Shown one piece after another: positions 34,684 to 43,880 of a DNA stretch of 64,000 bases (position 1 is its first letter; every line of letters starts with the position of its first letter). Under the pieces are notes generated by a model. The model was not told where the DNA came from, searched no databases, and saw nothing but the letters and a program-made list of their open reading frames with translations. Position numbers and translations under genes: made by a program. The DNA lies in the NCBI RefSeq assembly GCF_040403615.1, contig NZ_JBBAKG010000019.1, positions 1-64,000 of the forward strand. Reading direction: 5' to 3'. The stretch is from Haliscomenobacter sp040403615 (GTDB taxonomy: Bacteria > Bacteroidota > Bacteroidia > Chitinophagales > Saprospiraceae).

Positions 34684-37600
34684 TTACTGTTTTACAAACT
34701 TCGTTTTGGCTTTCATCAAGCCGTTCTTATCGTAACCAGCCAGGATGTACATGCCTGGACCGAAGTTGGCAGTATTCAAATTTACAAAATTTTGACCGCT
34801 GGTGCGGATCGTGTACACTTTTTGCCCTACGGTGTTGAATACATCAAAGCCGTACAGCTCATCGCCATTTTCAATGATCAATTCAGTCGTTACCGGGTTT
34901 GGATACACCTTGAGGTTGGCCAAAGCCAGATCGCGTACCCCTACCGAAGTGGCACTACAAGATTTGTCGCCGATGGAAAGGTCGTCAAAGTAGTAGCGCT
35001 TTTCAGCAGTAGGAACTGCATCAAAATCCATGATCATGGACAAGGTGCTGTAAATAGCTCCATCTGGAATGTTCAAGGTAGTGAAATCCCAGGTAAGCTC
35101 TTGCCACTGGTTTGGCGTCGTGTACTTCACCTTGGTATCGCCGGTATTTGGTGCTCCATTGGGGCTGCGCTCCAACTTGAATACCACGTTGGCTTCGTGA
35201 TCCATCAGCACTTTCATGCTGACTTTCTTATTCTTGCCCAATGAAACCTGAGCAGGAAGAGCATCGTTGAAGTACCCGGCGAAAACCTCACCACCTGGAC
35301 GTTCGATGAATTCGGCTACCTTGTTGCTGGTGTTGATGCCGCTCTTCTTAGGGTTGTCGATGACGATGCCAGATTTTTTGCCATCCAAACTTCCGTTGGC
35401 AAAATACTGCCAGCCACCCAGGTCGTCCAGTGCAGTTTCAAAGTTGGAGATGCAAGAAGTATAAGGTGCTCTGCGCAATTCAACATCATCGATGTAGTAC
35501 ACATCATTTTCCGTGGGCAATTTGGCTACATTGAAGAAAATGACCAATTTGGTATGGCCTTTGCCGGCAGCAGCACTGAAGTCGATGGAGTATTGTACCC
35601 ACTTGCGGGTATTGGCGGCAGTCACCTCAGAAAATATTTCAGGTGCTTGACCTGTGCCTCCTTCGAGTTTGAACAAAAGTGGCACTGCTTTGGGTGACCA
35701 GATTTTAATCTGCAATTGATTCAATACCGACAAATCGATGGCTTTACTGAACTCGTAAACAATCGCAGAATATTCATCCTTGGGATCTGTGTACTCCCCA
35801 ACTTTATCGCTGGCTGAAGAATTGATGCCACTTGGATCAGGGTTGTTGATCACCTTGAGGAAGTCGCCACCCGTAGTAGATACTTTGGTGTAGTTGCGCT
35901 GGCATTCAAAATCATCTACTTGACCAGTAACGGCAACGACGCCTTCACAAACATTGACCGTAGAAATGGTTTGGGTCAGGTTGTCGTAGTACCAGGTTGC
36001 AGTAGAAGCCAAATCGGCATCAAAGACAATTTCTACGCGTTCAAAATCGATAACGGTTTTGAAGTTGCTGAAGTTGAAATTCAGGTCTTGCCATTTGCCC
36101 GTTTCCGCAATGGGGCGAGTGATTTCTTTCAGGCCTGCGGTAGTAGAAACCAAACGCAGGGTCAGGTTCTTAGCTCCAGCAGGTGCCCATACTTGCAGGT
36201 TGACTTGAGGGAAAGCAGCCAGCGTAAAGCCTTGTGGCAAAAGCGCTTTCAAACCACCCAGTTTGGAACTGCCTTTGGTATAGGAACCAATGGTAGCAGA
36301 AGGGTTGCCTACCTTATCCGGGTTGGCAATTTCACCATTGTACTTGCCAAATACACCTACGGCACCTAGAGACTCCCAACCCAATTTGGCGCCACCTTCG
36401 AAATCTTCCAGAGCGCTGCTCTTTTCAGGGGCAACCAGGCTAATGTCGTCTACGTAGTAAATGTCATTTGCGCCTGGCAATTTGCCTGCGTTGAAGAAAA
36501 TGACAATTTTGGTATGGTTGGCGTTTTCCTGACTCTTAAAATCGGCAGTGTATTCCACCCATTTGTTCAATTGGGTAACGGCAACAGGGATTTCAATGCC
36601 ACCAGATGTGCCGCCTTCCAATTTGAGCAACAAATTGCCAGCAACTGGCGCCCATACTTTCAATTTCAATTGGTTGCGGTCTTTGAGTGGAATGCTTCCG
36701 CCCCAATCGATCACCAAGGCGTGGAATTCCCCACCTGTATCTTTGTAACGACCTACTTTGGCGCTGAGGTTGGCACCGAATTTATCGGGGTTGTCTACCG
36801 CAGTGATGTCGTCAAAACCAGGCTGGCCATAAGCAGCGTTGCGCTGGCATTCAAAATCGTCCAGAATTTTGGGATCTTTTTCTACTGCTAAACAAGCACC
36901 TGCGGGAACCGCAACGAGGTTGTCAAACAAATAGGTATCCGAGCTAGCGTCTACCCCTGGATCAAAGAACAGGATGATTTTATTCAACCCTTTCAATGCC
37001 GCAGATTTGCTGAAGTTGAAAGTATATTCTACCCATTGATCTTTTACGGCAATGTTTTTAAGTTCTTCAACTGCGCCATTGGGGCCTTCCAATTTCAGGA
37101 TAAAAGCAGTGGGAGCCGCAGTTTTTACCTGGATTTTGAATACGTTGTAGATCGACAAATCGATGGGTTTCGCTAATTCAGTCAGAAAAAGGCTATATCC
37201 AGCCCCTGCTTTTTTGGTATAAGCACCCACTTGGGTACTGCCATTGATTTTCAGCGTATCTCCACCAGGAGGGTTGGGCACCACCACAAATGACCCATCG
37301 AGGGGCTTCCAAGTCAATTTGGCACCCCCTTGAAAATCTTCGTAAACGAAAGATGTTGGCGCTGGATCAAGGGCAATGTCGTCAAAATAGTAGATGTCGT
37401 TTGCGCCGGGCAAAACACCTGCATTAAAGAACAACACCAACCTGGTCTGGTTGGTAGTAGCTTGATCACTAAAATTTACTGTGTACTCCACCCATTTGTT
37501 CAGTTCGGTTATTGGAACTGGGATTTCTTTAAAGGGGGAAGTTCCACCTTCCAGTTTAACCAATAGATTGCCTGCAACAGGAGCCCAAACCTTGATTTTG

Positions 37601-38343
37601 AATATGTTGCGGTCTTTCAAAGGAATTGCGCCGCCCCAATCCAACACAATGGCATTGTATTCGCTGCCGCTGTCTTTGTAACGGGCAACTTTTGTACTGG
37701 TGTTGATGCCAGTTTTGTCTGGATTATCAACAACAGAGACTTCGTCAAGCCCTGGAAGTCCGTAAGTAATGTTGCGCTGACATTCAAAATCATCTAGGAT
37801 TTTGGCGCTGGGTGCAACCCCAGCACAAGGGCCTGCGGCGCTTACAGTCAAATTGTCAAACAAGTACGTGTCTGCGCTGGCATCTACCCCTGGATCGAAG
37901 AATAGGATGATTTTTTTCAGGTTAGGTGTAGCTGCAGCTTTGCTGAAATCAAAGGAGTACTCAATCCATTGCCCCGTAACGGCGATGTTTTTCGTTATTT
38001 CGATGTTACCGCTGGTGCCTTCCAGTTTCAAAATAAAGGCTGAGGGTACGGTGGCTTTTACCTGGATTTTGAACTGGTTATTGGTAGTTAAATCCAATGC
38101 AGTTGGCAATTCTGCGAGGAACAGACTGTAAGCAGATCCCGCCTTTTTGGTGTAAGATCCGGCTTTGGCACTGCTGTTGACTTTCAGGATGTCACCTCCA
38201 GGAGCGTTGTTAACGACAGAGAATTGACCATCGAGGGCATTCCAGGGCAACTTGGCGCCGCCCTCGAAATCTTCGAGTACTACCTGTGTCATACCCAAGA
38301 GGGGTAGCAAAAGCATTGTGAAAAAGAGCAGATGTTTTTTCAT
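34684..38343 (-). CDS. T9SS type A secreted protein with seven repeated carbohydrate-binding-like beta-sandwich modules
   Basis: This protein of about 1,219 residues has a signal peptide (MKKHLLFFTMLLLPLLGMTQ) and a C-terminal T9SS type A sorting domain (last 75 residues: VYPNPVTTELIIENG, GMYILAGYDKNG). In between are seven tandem modules of about 150-170 residues. Modules 1, 3 and 5 open with EDFEGGAKL or EDFQGGAKL, modules 2, 4 and 6 with DDFECQRN, and the seventh with SNFETALDDLGGW. Each has WVEY-type strands and a terminal YYFDDI/YLFDNL strand, like CBM or galactose-binding-like jelly rolls. No catalytic motif is visible, so it is probably a cell-surface glucan-binding protein. The start at 38343 lies 30 bases after the glucanase gene, which suggests one operon. 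A longer start at 38364 is possible. Confidence 0.88.
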   Translation of the reverse strand: MKKHLLFFTMLLLPLLGMTQVVLEDFEGGAKLPWNALDGQFSVVNNAPGGDILKVNSSAKAGSYTKKAGSAYSLFLAELPTALDLTTNNQFKIQVKATVPSAFILKLEGTSGNIEITKNIAVTGQWIEYSFDFSKAAATPNLKKIILFFDPGVDASADTYLFDNLTVSAAGPCAGVAPSAKILDDFECQRNITYGLPGLDEVSVVDNPDKTGINTSTKVARYKDSGSEYNAIVLDWGGAIPLKDRNIFKIKVWAPVAGNLLVKLEGGTSPFKEIPVPITELNKWVEYTVNFSDQATTNQTRLVLFFNAGVLPGANDIYYFDDIALDPAPTSFVYEDFQGGAKLTWKPLDGSFVVVPNPPGGDTLKINGSTQVGAYTKKAGAGYSLFLTELAKPIDLSIYNVFKIQVKTAAPTAFILKLEGPNGAVEELKNIAVKDQWVEYTFNFSKSAALKGLNKIILFFDPGVDASSDTYLFDNLVAVPAGACLAVEKDPKILDDFECQRNAAYGQPGFDDITAVDNPDKFGANLSAKVGRYKDTGGEFHALVIDWGGSIPLKDRNQLKLKVWAPVAGNLLLKLEGGTSGGIEIPVAVTQLNKWVEYTADFKSQENANHTKIVIFFNAGKLPGANDIYYVDDISLVAPEKSSALEDFEGGAKLGWESLGAVGVFGKYNGEIANPDKVGNPSATIGSYTKGSSKLGGLKALLPQGFTLAAFPQVNLQVWAPAGAKNLTLRLVSTTAGLKEITRPIAETGKWQDLNFNFSNFKTVIDFERVEIVFDADLASTATWYYDNLTQTISTVNVCEGVVAVTGQVDDFECQRNYTKVSTTGGDFLKVINNPDPSGINSSASDKVGEYTDPKDEYSAIVYEFSKAIDLSVLNQLQIKIWSPKAVPLLFKLEGGTGQAPEIFSEVTAANTRKWVQYSIDFSAAAGKGHTKLVIFFNVAKLPTENDVYYIDDVELRRAPYTSCISNFETALDDLGGWQYFANGSLDGKKSGIVIDNPKKSGINTSNKVAEFIERPGGEVFAGYFNDALPAQVSLGKNKKVSMKVLMDHEANVVFKLERSPNGAPNTGDTKVKYTTPNQWQELTWDFTTLNIPDGAIYSTLSMIMDFDAVPTAEKRYYFDDLSIGDKSCSATSVGVRDLALANLKVYPNPVTTELIIENGDELYGFDVFNTVGQKVYTIRTSGQNFVNLNTANFGPGMYILAGYDKNGLMKAKTKFVKQ

Positions 38344-38373
38344 TTTTTTAGATTTTGGGTTCATGTTTAGAAC

Positions 38374-40797
38374 CTATTGCGAAATGACCAGTGGATAAGC
38401 AGTCTTATACGTTGGTGAACTGATTTGCAGAAAGTAAGTGCCCCCTGGGAGCACAGGTAGCGAAAACTGTTTATTTTGTAGCCCGGGACTTAGACGGGTA
38501 GGTCTCAATAATCGATGTACAACCCGGCCAGCCGAGTCGGATAAATCAATCGTTACGTTTTCTGAAGCAGGTTGGATAAAATCCAGATTTATGTTATTTC
38601 TTACCGGATTAGGGTGAATGTTTATTTTTAATGCAGTTGGATTTAACGTACGGACACTGCTCACATCCCGCGAAAAACCCATTTTACTCAAAGCTGTTAG
38701 GATTTCTGGGTTATACATGAAATGCTGCCATAACAGGCCACTGCGTTGGTTCTCAATCATGTTGATAATGGGGCCTTGGTCGATGGCAAGGTAGCTGTCG
38801 GCATACCAATTGAGTTGAGGGTTGAAGGCATCGTAAAATCCCATTGGTCCCCACAATTCAGCCCCATACTGGCGGTAAAAATGTTTCAGTGCTGCCAACG
38901 ATTCAGTAGGCGTGTAGGGAAATGAGCCCAGTGCTGCGGTAGGAGCAATGGTGCCATTGTCTTGCGGCCCAGAGTTGGGCTCATGCGCCAAATAACCCTG
39001 GATGGGATCGTCACTGGCGGTCAGCCCCCAACAGTTTTCACCGTATCCCTTGAATCCCTTGGGGTTGGCAATGCAATACGCCCGGTTGATCAGGGTATGG
39101 TTGCGGTTTTGACGAAAATAATTGGTGTACCTATCAATGATGTTACGAGGATCGAAACCCATAAAGGAGTAATGGGCAAAAAACAGGGGCCCGCCCAATA
39201 CGGGCCCCAAGGGTAATAGAACACTGTAATACTGATTCTTATTGACGTAATTGCTGTTGCCAGCCCATCCTTTTTCATAAAGCCCTTCAGGAACACCGTG
39301 GGTAGGGGAGGCGATGCCTAGCAAATACACCATCATGCCTTCGTTCCAGCCCCTTACCGGGAAATTCATGGCAAACTGGTAATTTGGGGACCAGTGCCAA
39401 AACAGAAAATTTTGGTAATATTGACGGTACCAATCCCATTCAATGGCTTCCCAAAGCCCGGTTATTTTGTCGCGCAATTGTTTCTCCTCAATGGTTCCTC
39501 TTCCAGAGAAATACTCGCGAGCAGTAAGCAGGCCTTCAAATAAAAAGGAGGTTTCCACCAAATCTCCACCATCATCGCGGGTACTGAATGGAATGGTTTT
39601 TCCGGTAACCCCGTTCATCCAATGCGGGAAAACTCCTTTAAATCGATCTGCTTTTTCCAGGAAAACAATCATTTTCAATAAACGTTCACGGCCTTGATCT
39701 CTGGTGATGAAACCACGCTTGATTCCTACCAAAAGAGCCATAACCCCAAATCCAGTGCCACCGATGGTCACGATGTCGCCAGATGTGTTGCGCTCGCGGA
39801 TCAGCCCTGAACTGGGGTGGGCAAAATCCCAAAAATAGCGAAACGTATAGGATTGCACCATGTCGAGCAATTGGTCATCGCTCATGGGGAAACTTGCGGT
39901 ACTCGCAATGGCACTAGGCTGACTCTCCTGACCACTGCCTGTGGCTGTAGTGATGCGGTAACTCGCCTTGACATTGAGCCCCAGTGGCCGCACAAAATCG
40001 AGATAAGTGCTGTCATTCTTGCCCGCCTGGCCAATCAAACTAAAGGTCTTGCCTTCATCCAATGAACGGTAAACCCGAAATGCGGTACCTCCTGAATTAC
40101 CCGTATTTTTCCAATTCAGTTCAATATGGCTATCATAACCCTTTACACGAAACAACTCAGGCGCTAGCAAAGTGCTTGTACTGGAAGCTTTGAACGTGCG
40201 TACTTCGTCAATCAATAGTGTATGCTCTTGTGCATCTGCTCCATTTTGACCAAAAATAATGGCCTTGATTTGTTTAAAATTAATCCCCGTTTGGTTTGGA
40301 TCATTAAAGAAAATGCTGAGCGGCATCTTGATTTGTGTCCATACTTTGGCCTCCAATCCTGGAGCGAAAGTAGCCAGGTTGTATTTTCTGGATTTGGTGG
40401 CTCCGGGAGCACCCTCCAAAAATAAATTTGGCCAATCGCTTTTGTTTAACCCATTGGGCGCGTAAGCCCAAAATGCAAGTGTATCTGTGTTGCTGATGTC
40501 CAAAAATGGAAAACCAGGTGCAATCACCAAAGCTGACCAATCTCCTCCACTGCGTGAAATCCAACGCAAGCGTAAACTGTTGCGTCCTTGGAATGCAGTT
40601 GCATCGGTGGGGATCTTGTCTCCACTACTGCCCGTTTGTTCTAGGAAACTGTTGCCTGACTTGAAGGCCAGCCCTGTATCGTAATAGCCTGGATTGTTGC
40701 TATCGCTAAAAAAGGAAACCTCTTGGCATTGCAGGGGAGAAAAGGCCAAGAGTAATAAAAATGTAAATGCTAGAAATAGGAGGTAAAGTTGCTTCAT
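38374..40797 (-). CDS. Secreted glycoamylase-domain protein, GH144-like (probable endo-beta-1,2-glucanase), T9SS sorted
   Basis: This 807-residue secreted enzyme has a signal peptide (1-25), an N-terminal beta-sandwich (about 26-190), an FnIII-like domain (about 197-290), and a glycoamylase-like (alpha/alpha)6 domain (about 300-700). The last contains YTFRYFWDFAHPSSGLIRER, GGTGFGVMALLVGIKRGF, DGGDLVETSFLFEGLL, WGLTASDDP and FYDAFNPQLNWY. This domain defines GH144, whose characterised Bacteroidota members cut beta-1,2-glucans. T9SS tail, about 715-807 (IHPNPVRNNINLDF, GTYFLQISS). The beta-1,2-glucan specificity is from family knowledge, not proven here. Co-transcription with the binding protein and SusCD is likely; the regulator gene lies immediately upstream on the same strand. 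Confidence 0.87.
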   Translation of the reverse strand: MKQLYLLFLAFTFLLLLAFSPLQCQEVSFFSDSNNPGYYDTGLAFKSGNSFLEQTGSSGDKIPTDATAFQGRNSLRLRWISRSGGDWSALVIAPGFPFLDISNTDTLAFWAYAPNGLNKSDWPNLFLEGAPGATKSRKYNLATFAPGLEAKVWTQIKMPLSIFFNDPNQTGINFKQIKAIIFGQNGADAQEHTLLIDEVRTFKASSTSTLLAPELFRVKGYDSHIELNWKNTGNSGGTAFRVYRSLDEGKTFSLIGQAGKNDSTYLDFVRPLGLNVKASYRITTATGSGQESQPSAIASTASFPMSDDQLLDMVQSYTFRYFWDFAHPSSGLIRERNTSGDIVTIGGTGFGVMALLVGIKRGFITRDQGRERLLKMIVFLEKADRFKGVFPHWMNGVTGKTIPFSTRDDGGDLVETSFLFEGLLTAREYFSGRGTIEEKQLRDKITGLWEAIEWDWYRQYYQNFLFWHWSPNYQFAMNFPVRGWNEGMMVYLLGIASPTHGVPEGLYEKGWAGNSNYVNKNQYYSVLLPLGPVLGGPLFFAHYSFMGFDPRNIIDRYTNYFRQNRNHTLINRAYCIANPKGFKGYGENCWGLTASDDPIQGYLAHEPNSGPQDNGTIAPTAALGSFPYTPTESLAALKHFYRQYGAELWGPMGFYDAFNPQLNWYADSYLAIDQGPIINMIENQRSGLLWQHFMYNPEILTALSKMGFSRDVSSVRTLNPTALKINIHPNPVRNNINLDFIQPASENVTIDLSDSAGRVVHRLLRPTRLSPGLQNKQFSLPVLPGGTYFLQISSPTYKTAYPLVISQ

Positions 40798-40941
40798 GCT
40801 TGCGATCTAAAATATTGTTATGCAATCTAACCTTATTTTTAGGATAAAGTCTAGTATTGATACCTCACCATTACTACTCCATGGGTAAAAGTCACCGTCT
40901 GCGTATTCTTTTTGTAGTTAAAAATCAGGTGGTTAAATGAA

Positions 40942-43701
40942 TTAAAGTCCCATCAGGAATTCTACCAGGTTGTCATCGCCATCTAATTCCAATTTTCGGC
41001 GCAAGCGATACCTTTTGTTTTCGATACCCCGGATAGAGAGGTGGAGTAGGGGAGCTATTTCTTTTGAACTAAGGTTCATGCGCAGGTAGGCGGCCAGTCT
41101 CAAATCACCGGGTGTAATGGTGGGGAACATTGTTTTGAGTTTTTTAAAAAACTCATCGTGCACCTGATTAAAATTGTCTTCAAAAACTTGCCAATCTTGT
41201 TCGTTCCCCAGATGTTCATCTACCAGACGCAACATTTTTTGGTAGTGCTTGGCCGCAGGACGGTCGGCATTTTCTGCTTTAAATCGAATCAGTTCTTCTT
41301 TAATTTGTAAAAGGGCTTCATTTTTTCGAATCAGGTGAAAGGTAGAGCTGGCCAGTTCTTTGGATTTGTTGAGTACATCGTCCTGAAGCTGAATATTGCG
41401 GGTTTGAATGCGTTGTTGGTGGAGTTCCCGCTCTTTTTCCAGTAAGAGTTTGCGTCGTTGGGTTTCAAGTCTTTTTTGGTGGATAGTGTTTAACAATCCA
41501 AAAAATCCAAGAAACCCCAATGCGTAAACGAGATTCATCCAGACACTTTGGTACCAATGTGGGGCGATATAAAATGAGCGAGTAATGATGTTGTTTGCTT
41601 CATCACTTTGCAATTCCAGCTTGTATGCTCCTGGAGATAAATTGCTGAATTCGTGTTCGGCAATTCTGCTCCAGGGTGACCATTGATTTTGGATGCCATT
41701 GAGGCGGTAACGGAACTGTTTAGAGCGGGTAAATGAGGTCAAGGCAAAGACAAAACGCAGGTGATTGCTGCCTGAGGGAAAATAGAGGGTTGCGTTTTTT
41801 TGATAAATTTTATCCCTATTTTTGAAATTGAGACATTCAATCCATTTCACCATCAATTTGGGTTCTCGGTCTTTTTTGAGGGTTTTCAGGTCATTCAATA
41901 GGGCGTATCCATTTTCAAGACAAAGCAGGTAAGTATCTTTTTGCAGTGCGATAATGGGTTCAAAACGATTGGCTAAAGAAATTTTAACCAAAGGTTTAGG
42001 TTGGTTTAAGCGATGAAAGCGAATCTGCTGGGGCTTAATTTCCAATTCATCCCCATAAGAGGTAACCAAAAATTTTGGATGCACATCTCCTTCCAATTTT
42101 AAGGGTAAGCAGCGTTTTTTGTCGGGGTGATAGGCGAATTGTTTGCCACTTGACCAAATTCTGACTTGTTTGTTTTTGATGAAAACATCCAGATTGAAAT
42201 TGCTGAGCAGCCCATCAACAGCGTTGATGGTATCAACGGACACAACCTTTTGGAAAGTGGAATCCAAATCAAAGCAGTAGATGTTCTCGTAAGGATTTAC
42301 AGCCCAAAGTCGATTTTTCGATTCGAAAACAAATTTTTGAATGGGTTCTTTGAAACCTTCAATCGAGTGACTAAATTTCCATTTGCCATCCGAGGATCGT
42401 TTAAAAACGACAAATCCAGTGTAGGTTCCCTCCAGCAGGTAATCGGGATTTTGGGGAAACTTTTTAAAGTACCAGCCACCAGTAATCTTGGAAATCTGCT
42501 GAAATTGATTGCCTTCAATCAAAAATGTTCCTTCATTGTGGCCACAAATCAATTGATTGTCAAAAACAGCCAATTGCCAAACTTGTCCCTGCGAGCCCGG
42601 CAATAATTGGAAAGCTTCATCTTTTTTAAGTGGCCAGGAACGAAAAAAAACGCCCTGATTGGTGCCAATAAACAAGCGATTGGCGTGAACAGCTGCCGCA
42701 AAAACAGCACCAGTCACCCCTTCCCGATCGGTGTAGTACAGCATGGGATCGTGAAGTGCCACGAGGTCAATTCCATTGTCCAGCCCCATCCACAAGTTTT
42801 GATCTTTGTCTTCAAAAAGAGAAAGTGTAGTATTGTTTTGTAAACCATTGTTCTTGCTGAGGTGGTACAGGGTCTTTGAACCTTTGGTGATAAAAACACC
42901 ACTTAGAATGGTACCCAATGCCAGGCGGCCATCTTTCAAACGGATGGCTTTGTTGAGTTGAAATCGTTTTAAATCGGCGTTGGCGGGGTGTTCCCAGGGC
43001 ACAAACTGATTCCCTTTTTGCCGGAACATTCCCTGATTACTTGTACCTACCAGGATACCTTTGGGGTCTGGGAGGATGGCGGTAATGGTGAAACCTTCAA
43101 AAAATTCACTGCCTTTGAGTACCGAGATTTTGTTGTGTTGGTCGATCTCATAAATGGGACCCTGAATGGAGGGAAGCAGCAATCGGCCATTGATTTCTTT
43201 CAAAAACATCAGCGGAAAGTAGGAGGGTACTCGTTTGACCGATTTTCCATCGAAGTGAAACATCAATCCAAATGATTGGAAGTACACGCCCTGCTTGCTG
43301 ACCAGGATATGCCAAAACTCTTCTTTGCCGATCACTTTTTTTGCAATTTGCTTGCTGAGCGAAGTGTAATTCAATTTACCGAGCAGGTCGCGTTGCCAGT
43401 ATCCAAATTCGCCGTAGCTGCCGCAATAGATTCGTCCTTTTTGATCAACAGCAACGGAACGGGCAACCTGGCCATTGGGTAAGGGATGCAATTCCCAATT
43501 GCTGCCGTCGTATTCCAAGAGGCCATTGTGGTTGCCAAAATACAAGATACCATTTTGATCCTGGGAGATCGACCAATTTTGATTGGCAGCCTGGTATTGG
43601 CTGGAGGTGAAATTGAGCAACAAGGGGCTGTCGGCTGCAAGGGCTTGAATACTCAAATAGAGCAATAAAACCAATACCGTGATTTTGTTCTCCACATGCA
43701 A
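40942..43701 (-). CDS. Membrane-spanning propeller / Y_Y_Y / LuxR-type HTH transcriptional regulator
   Basis: This 919-residue one-piece sensor-regulator has a signal peptide (1-22), a long periplasmic beta-propeller (about 30-640, repeats such as ISQDQNGILYFGNHNGLLEYDG and DKDQNLWMGLDNGID), and a Y_Y_Y domain (about 650-710, RYRLNGIQNQWSPWS, LSPGAYKLELQS). A membrane segment follows (about 715-740), then a charged coiled coil and a LuxR-like HTH (about 858-919, TPGDLRLAAYLRMNLSSKEIAPLLHLSIRGIENKRYRLRRKL). It resembles hybrid two-component PUL sensors but lacks histidine kinase and receiver domains, so signalling must pass directly to the HTH. It lies next to the glucan locus and probably controls it. 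Confidence 0.88.
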   Translation of the reverse strand: MHVENKITVLVLLLYLSIQALAADSPLLLNFTSSQYQAANQNWSISQDQNGILYFGNHNGLLEYDGSNWELHPLPNGQVARSVAVDQKGRIYCGSYGEFGYWQRDLLGKLNYTSLSKQIAKKVIGKEEFWHILVSKQGVYFQSFGLMFHFDGKSVKRVPSYFPLMFLKEINGRLLLPSIQGPIYEIDQHNKISVLKGSEFFEGFTITAILPDPKGILVGTSNQGMFRQKGNQFVPWEHPANADLKRFQLNKAIRLKDGRLALGTILSGVFITKGSKTLYHLSKNNGLQNNTTLSLFEDKDQNLWMGLDNGIDLVALHDPMLYYTDREGVTGAVFAAAVHANRLFIGTNQGVFFRSWPLKKDEAFQLLPGSQGQVWQLAVFDNQLICGHNEGTFLIEGNQFQQISKITGGWYFKKFPQNPDYLLEGTYTGFVVFKRSSDGKWKFSHSIEGFKEPIQKFVFESKNRLWAVNPYENIYCFDLDSTFQKVVSVDTINAVDGLLSNFNLDVFIKNKQVRIWSSGKQFAYHPDKKRCLPLKLEGDVHPKFLVTSYGDELEIKPQQIRFHRLNQPKPLVKISLANRFEPIIALQKDTYLLCLENGYALLNDLKTLKKDREPKLMVKWIECLNFKNRDKIYQKNATLYFPSGSNHLRFVFALTSFTRSKQFRYRLNGIQNQWSPWSRIAEHEFSNLSPGAYKLELQSDEANNIITRSFYIAPHWYQSVWMNLVYALGFLGFFGLLNTIHQKRLETQRRKLLLEKERELHQQRIQTRNIQLQDDVLNKSKELASSTFHLIRKNEALLQIKEELIRFKAENADRPAAKHYQKMLRLVDEHLGNEQDWQVFEDNFNQVHDEFFKKLKTMFPTITPGDLRLAAYLRMNLSSKEIAPLLHLSIRGIENKRYRLRRKLELDGDDNLVEFLMGL

Positions 43702-43827
43702 GTGGTTAGGTAAAGAGCTGGCTTAAGTATGCGTTTCAAGGGATAAAGGTACTGAAAGAAAAAATAGAAATTAAACAGGGTTTTTGGGTTTTTATTTGTG
43801 GTGTGAAGTGAATTTTGGGCATAAAAA

Positions 43828-43857
43828 TGCCCAGTTGACAACATCGTCAACTGGGCA
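43828..43857 (-). terminator. Perfect hairpin terminator downstream of the Oar-like receptor gene
   Basis: Arms 43828-43839 and 43846-43857 (TGCCCAGTTGAC, 12 bases, perfect) enclose a 6-base loop, followed on the minus strand by TTTTTAT. It lies 24 bases past the stop codon. Confidence 0.85.
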
Positions 43858-43880
43858 AAAATAATGTATGAAACGGCTAA

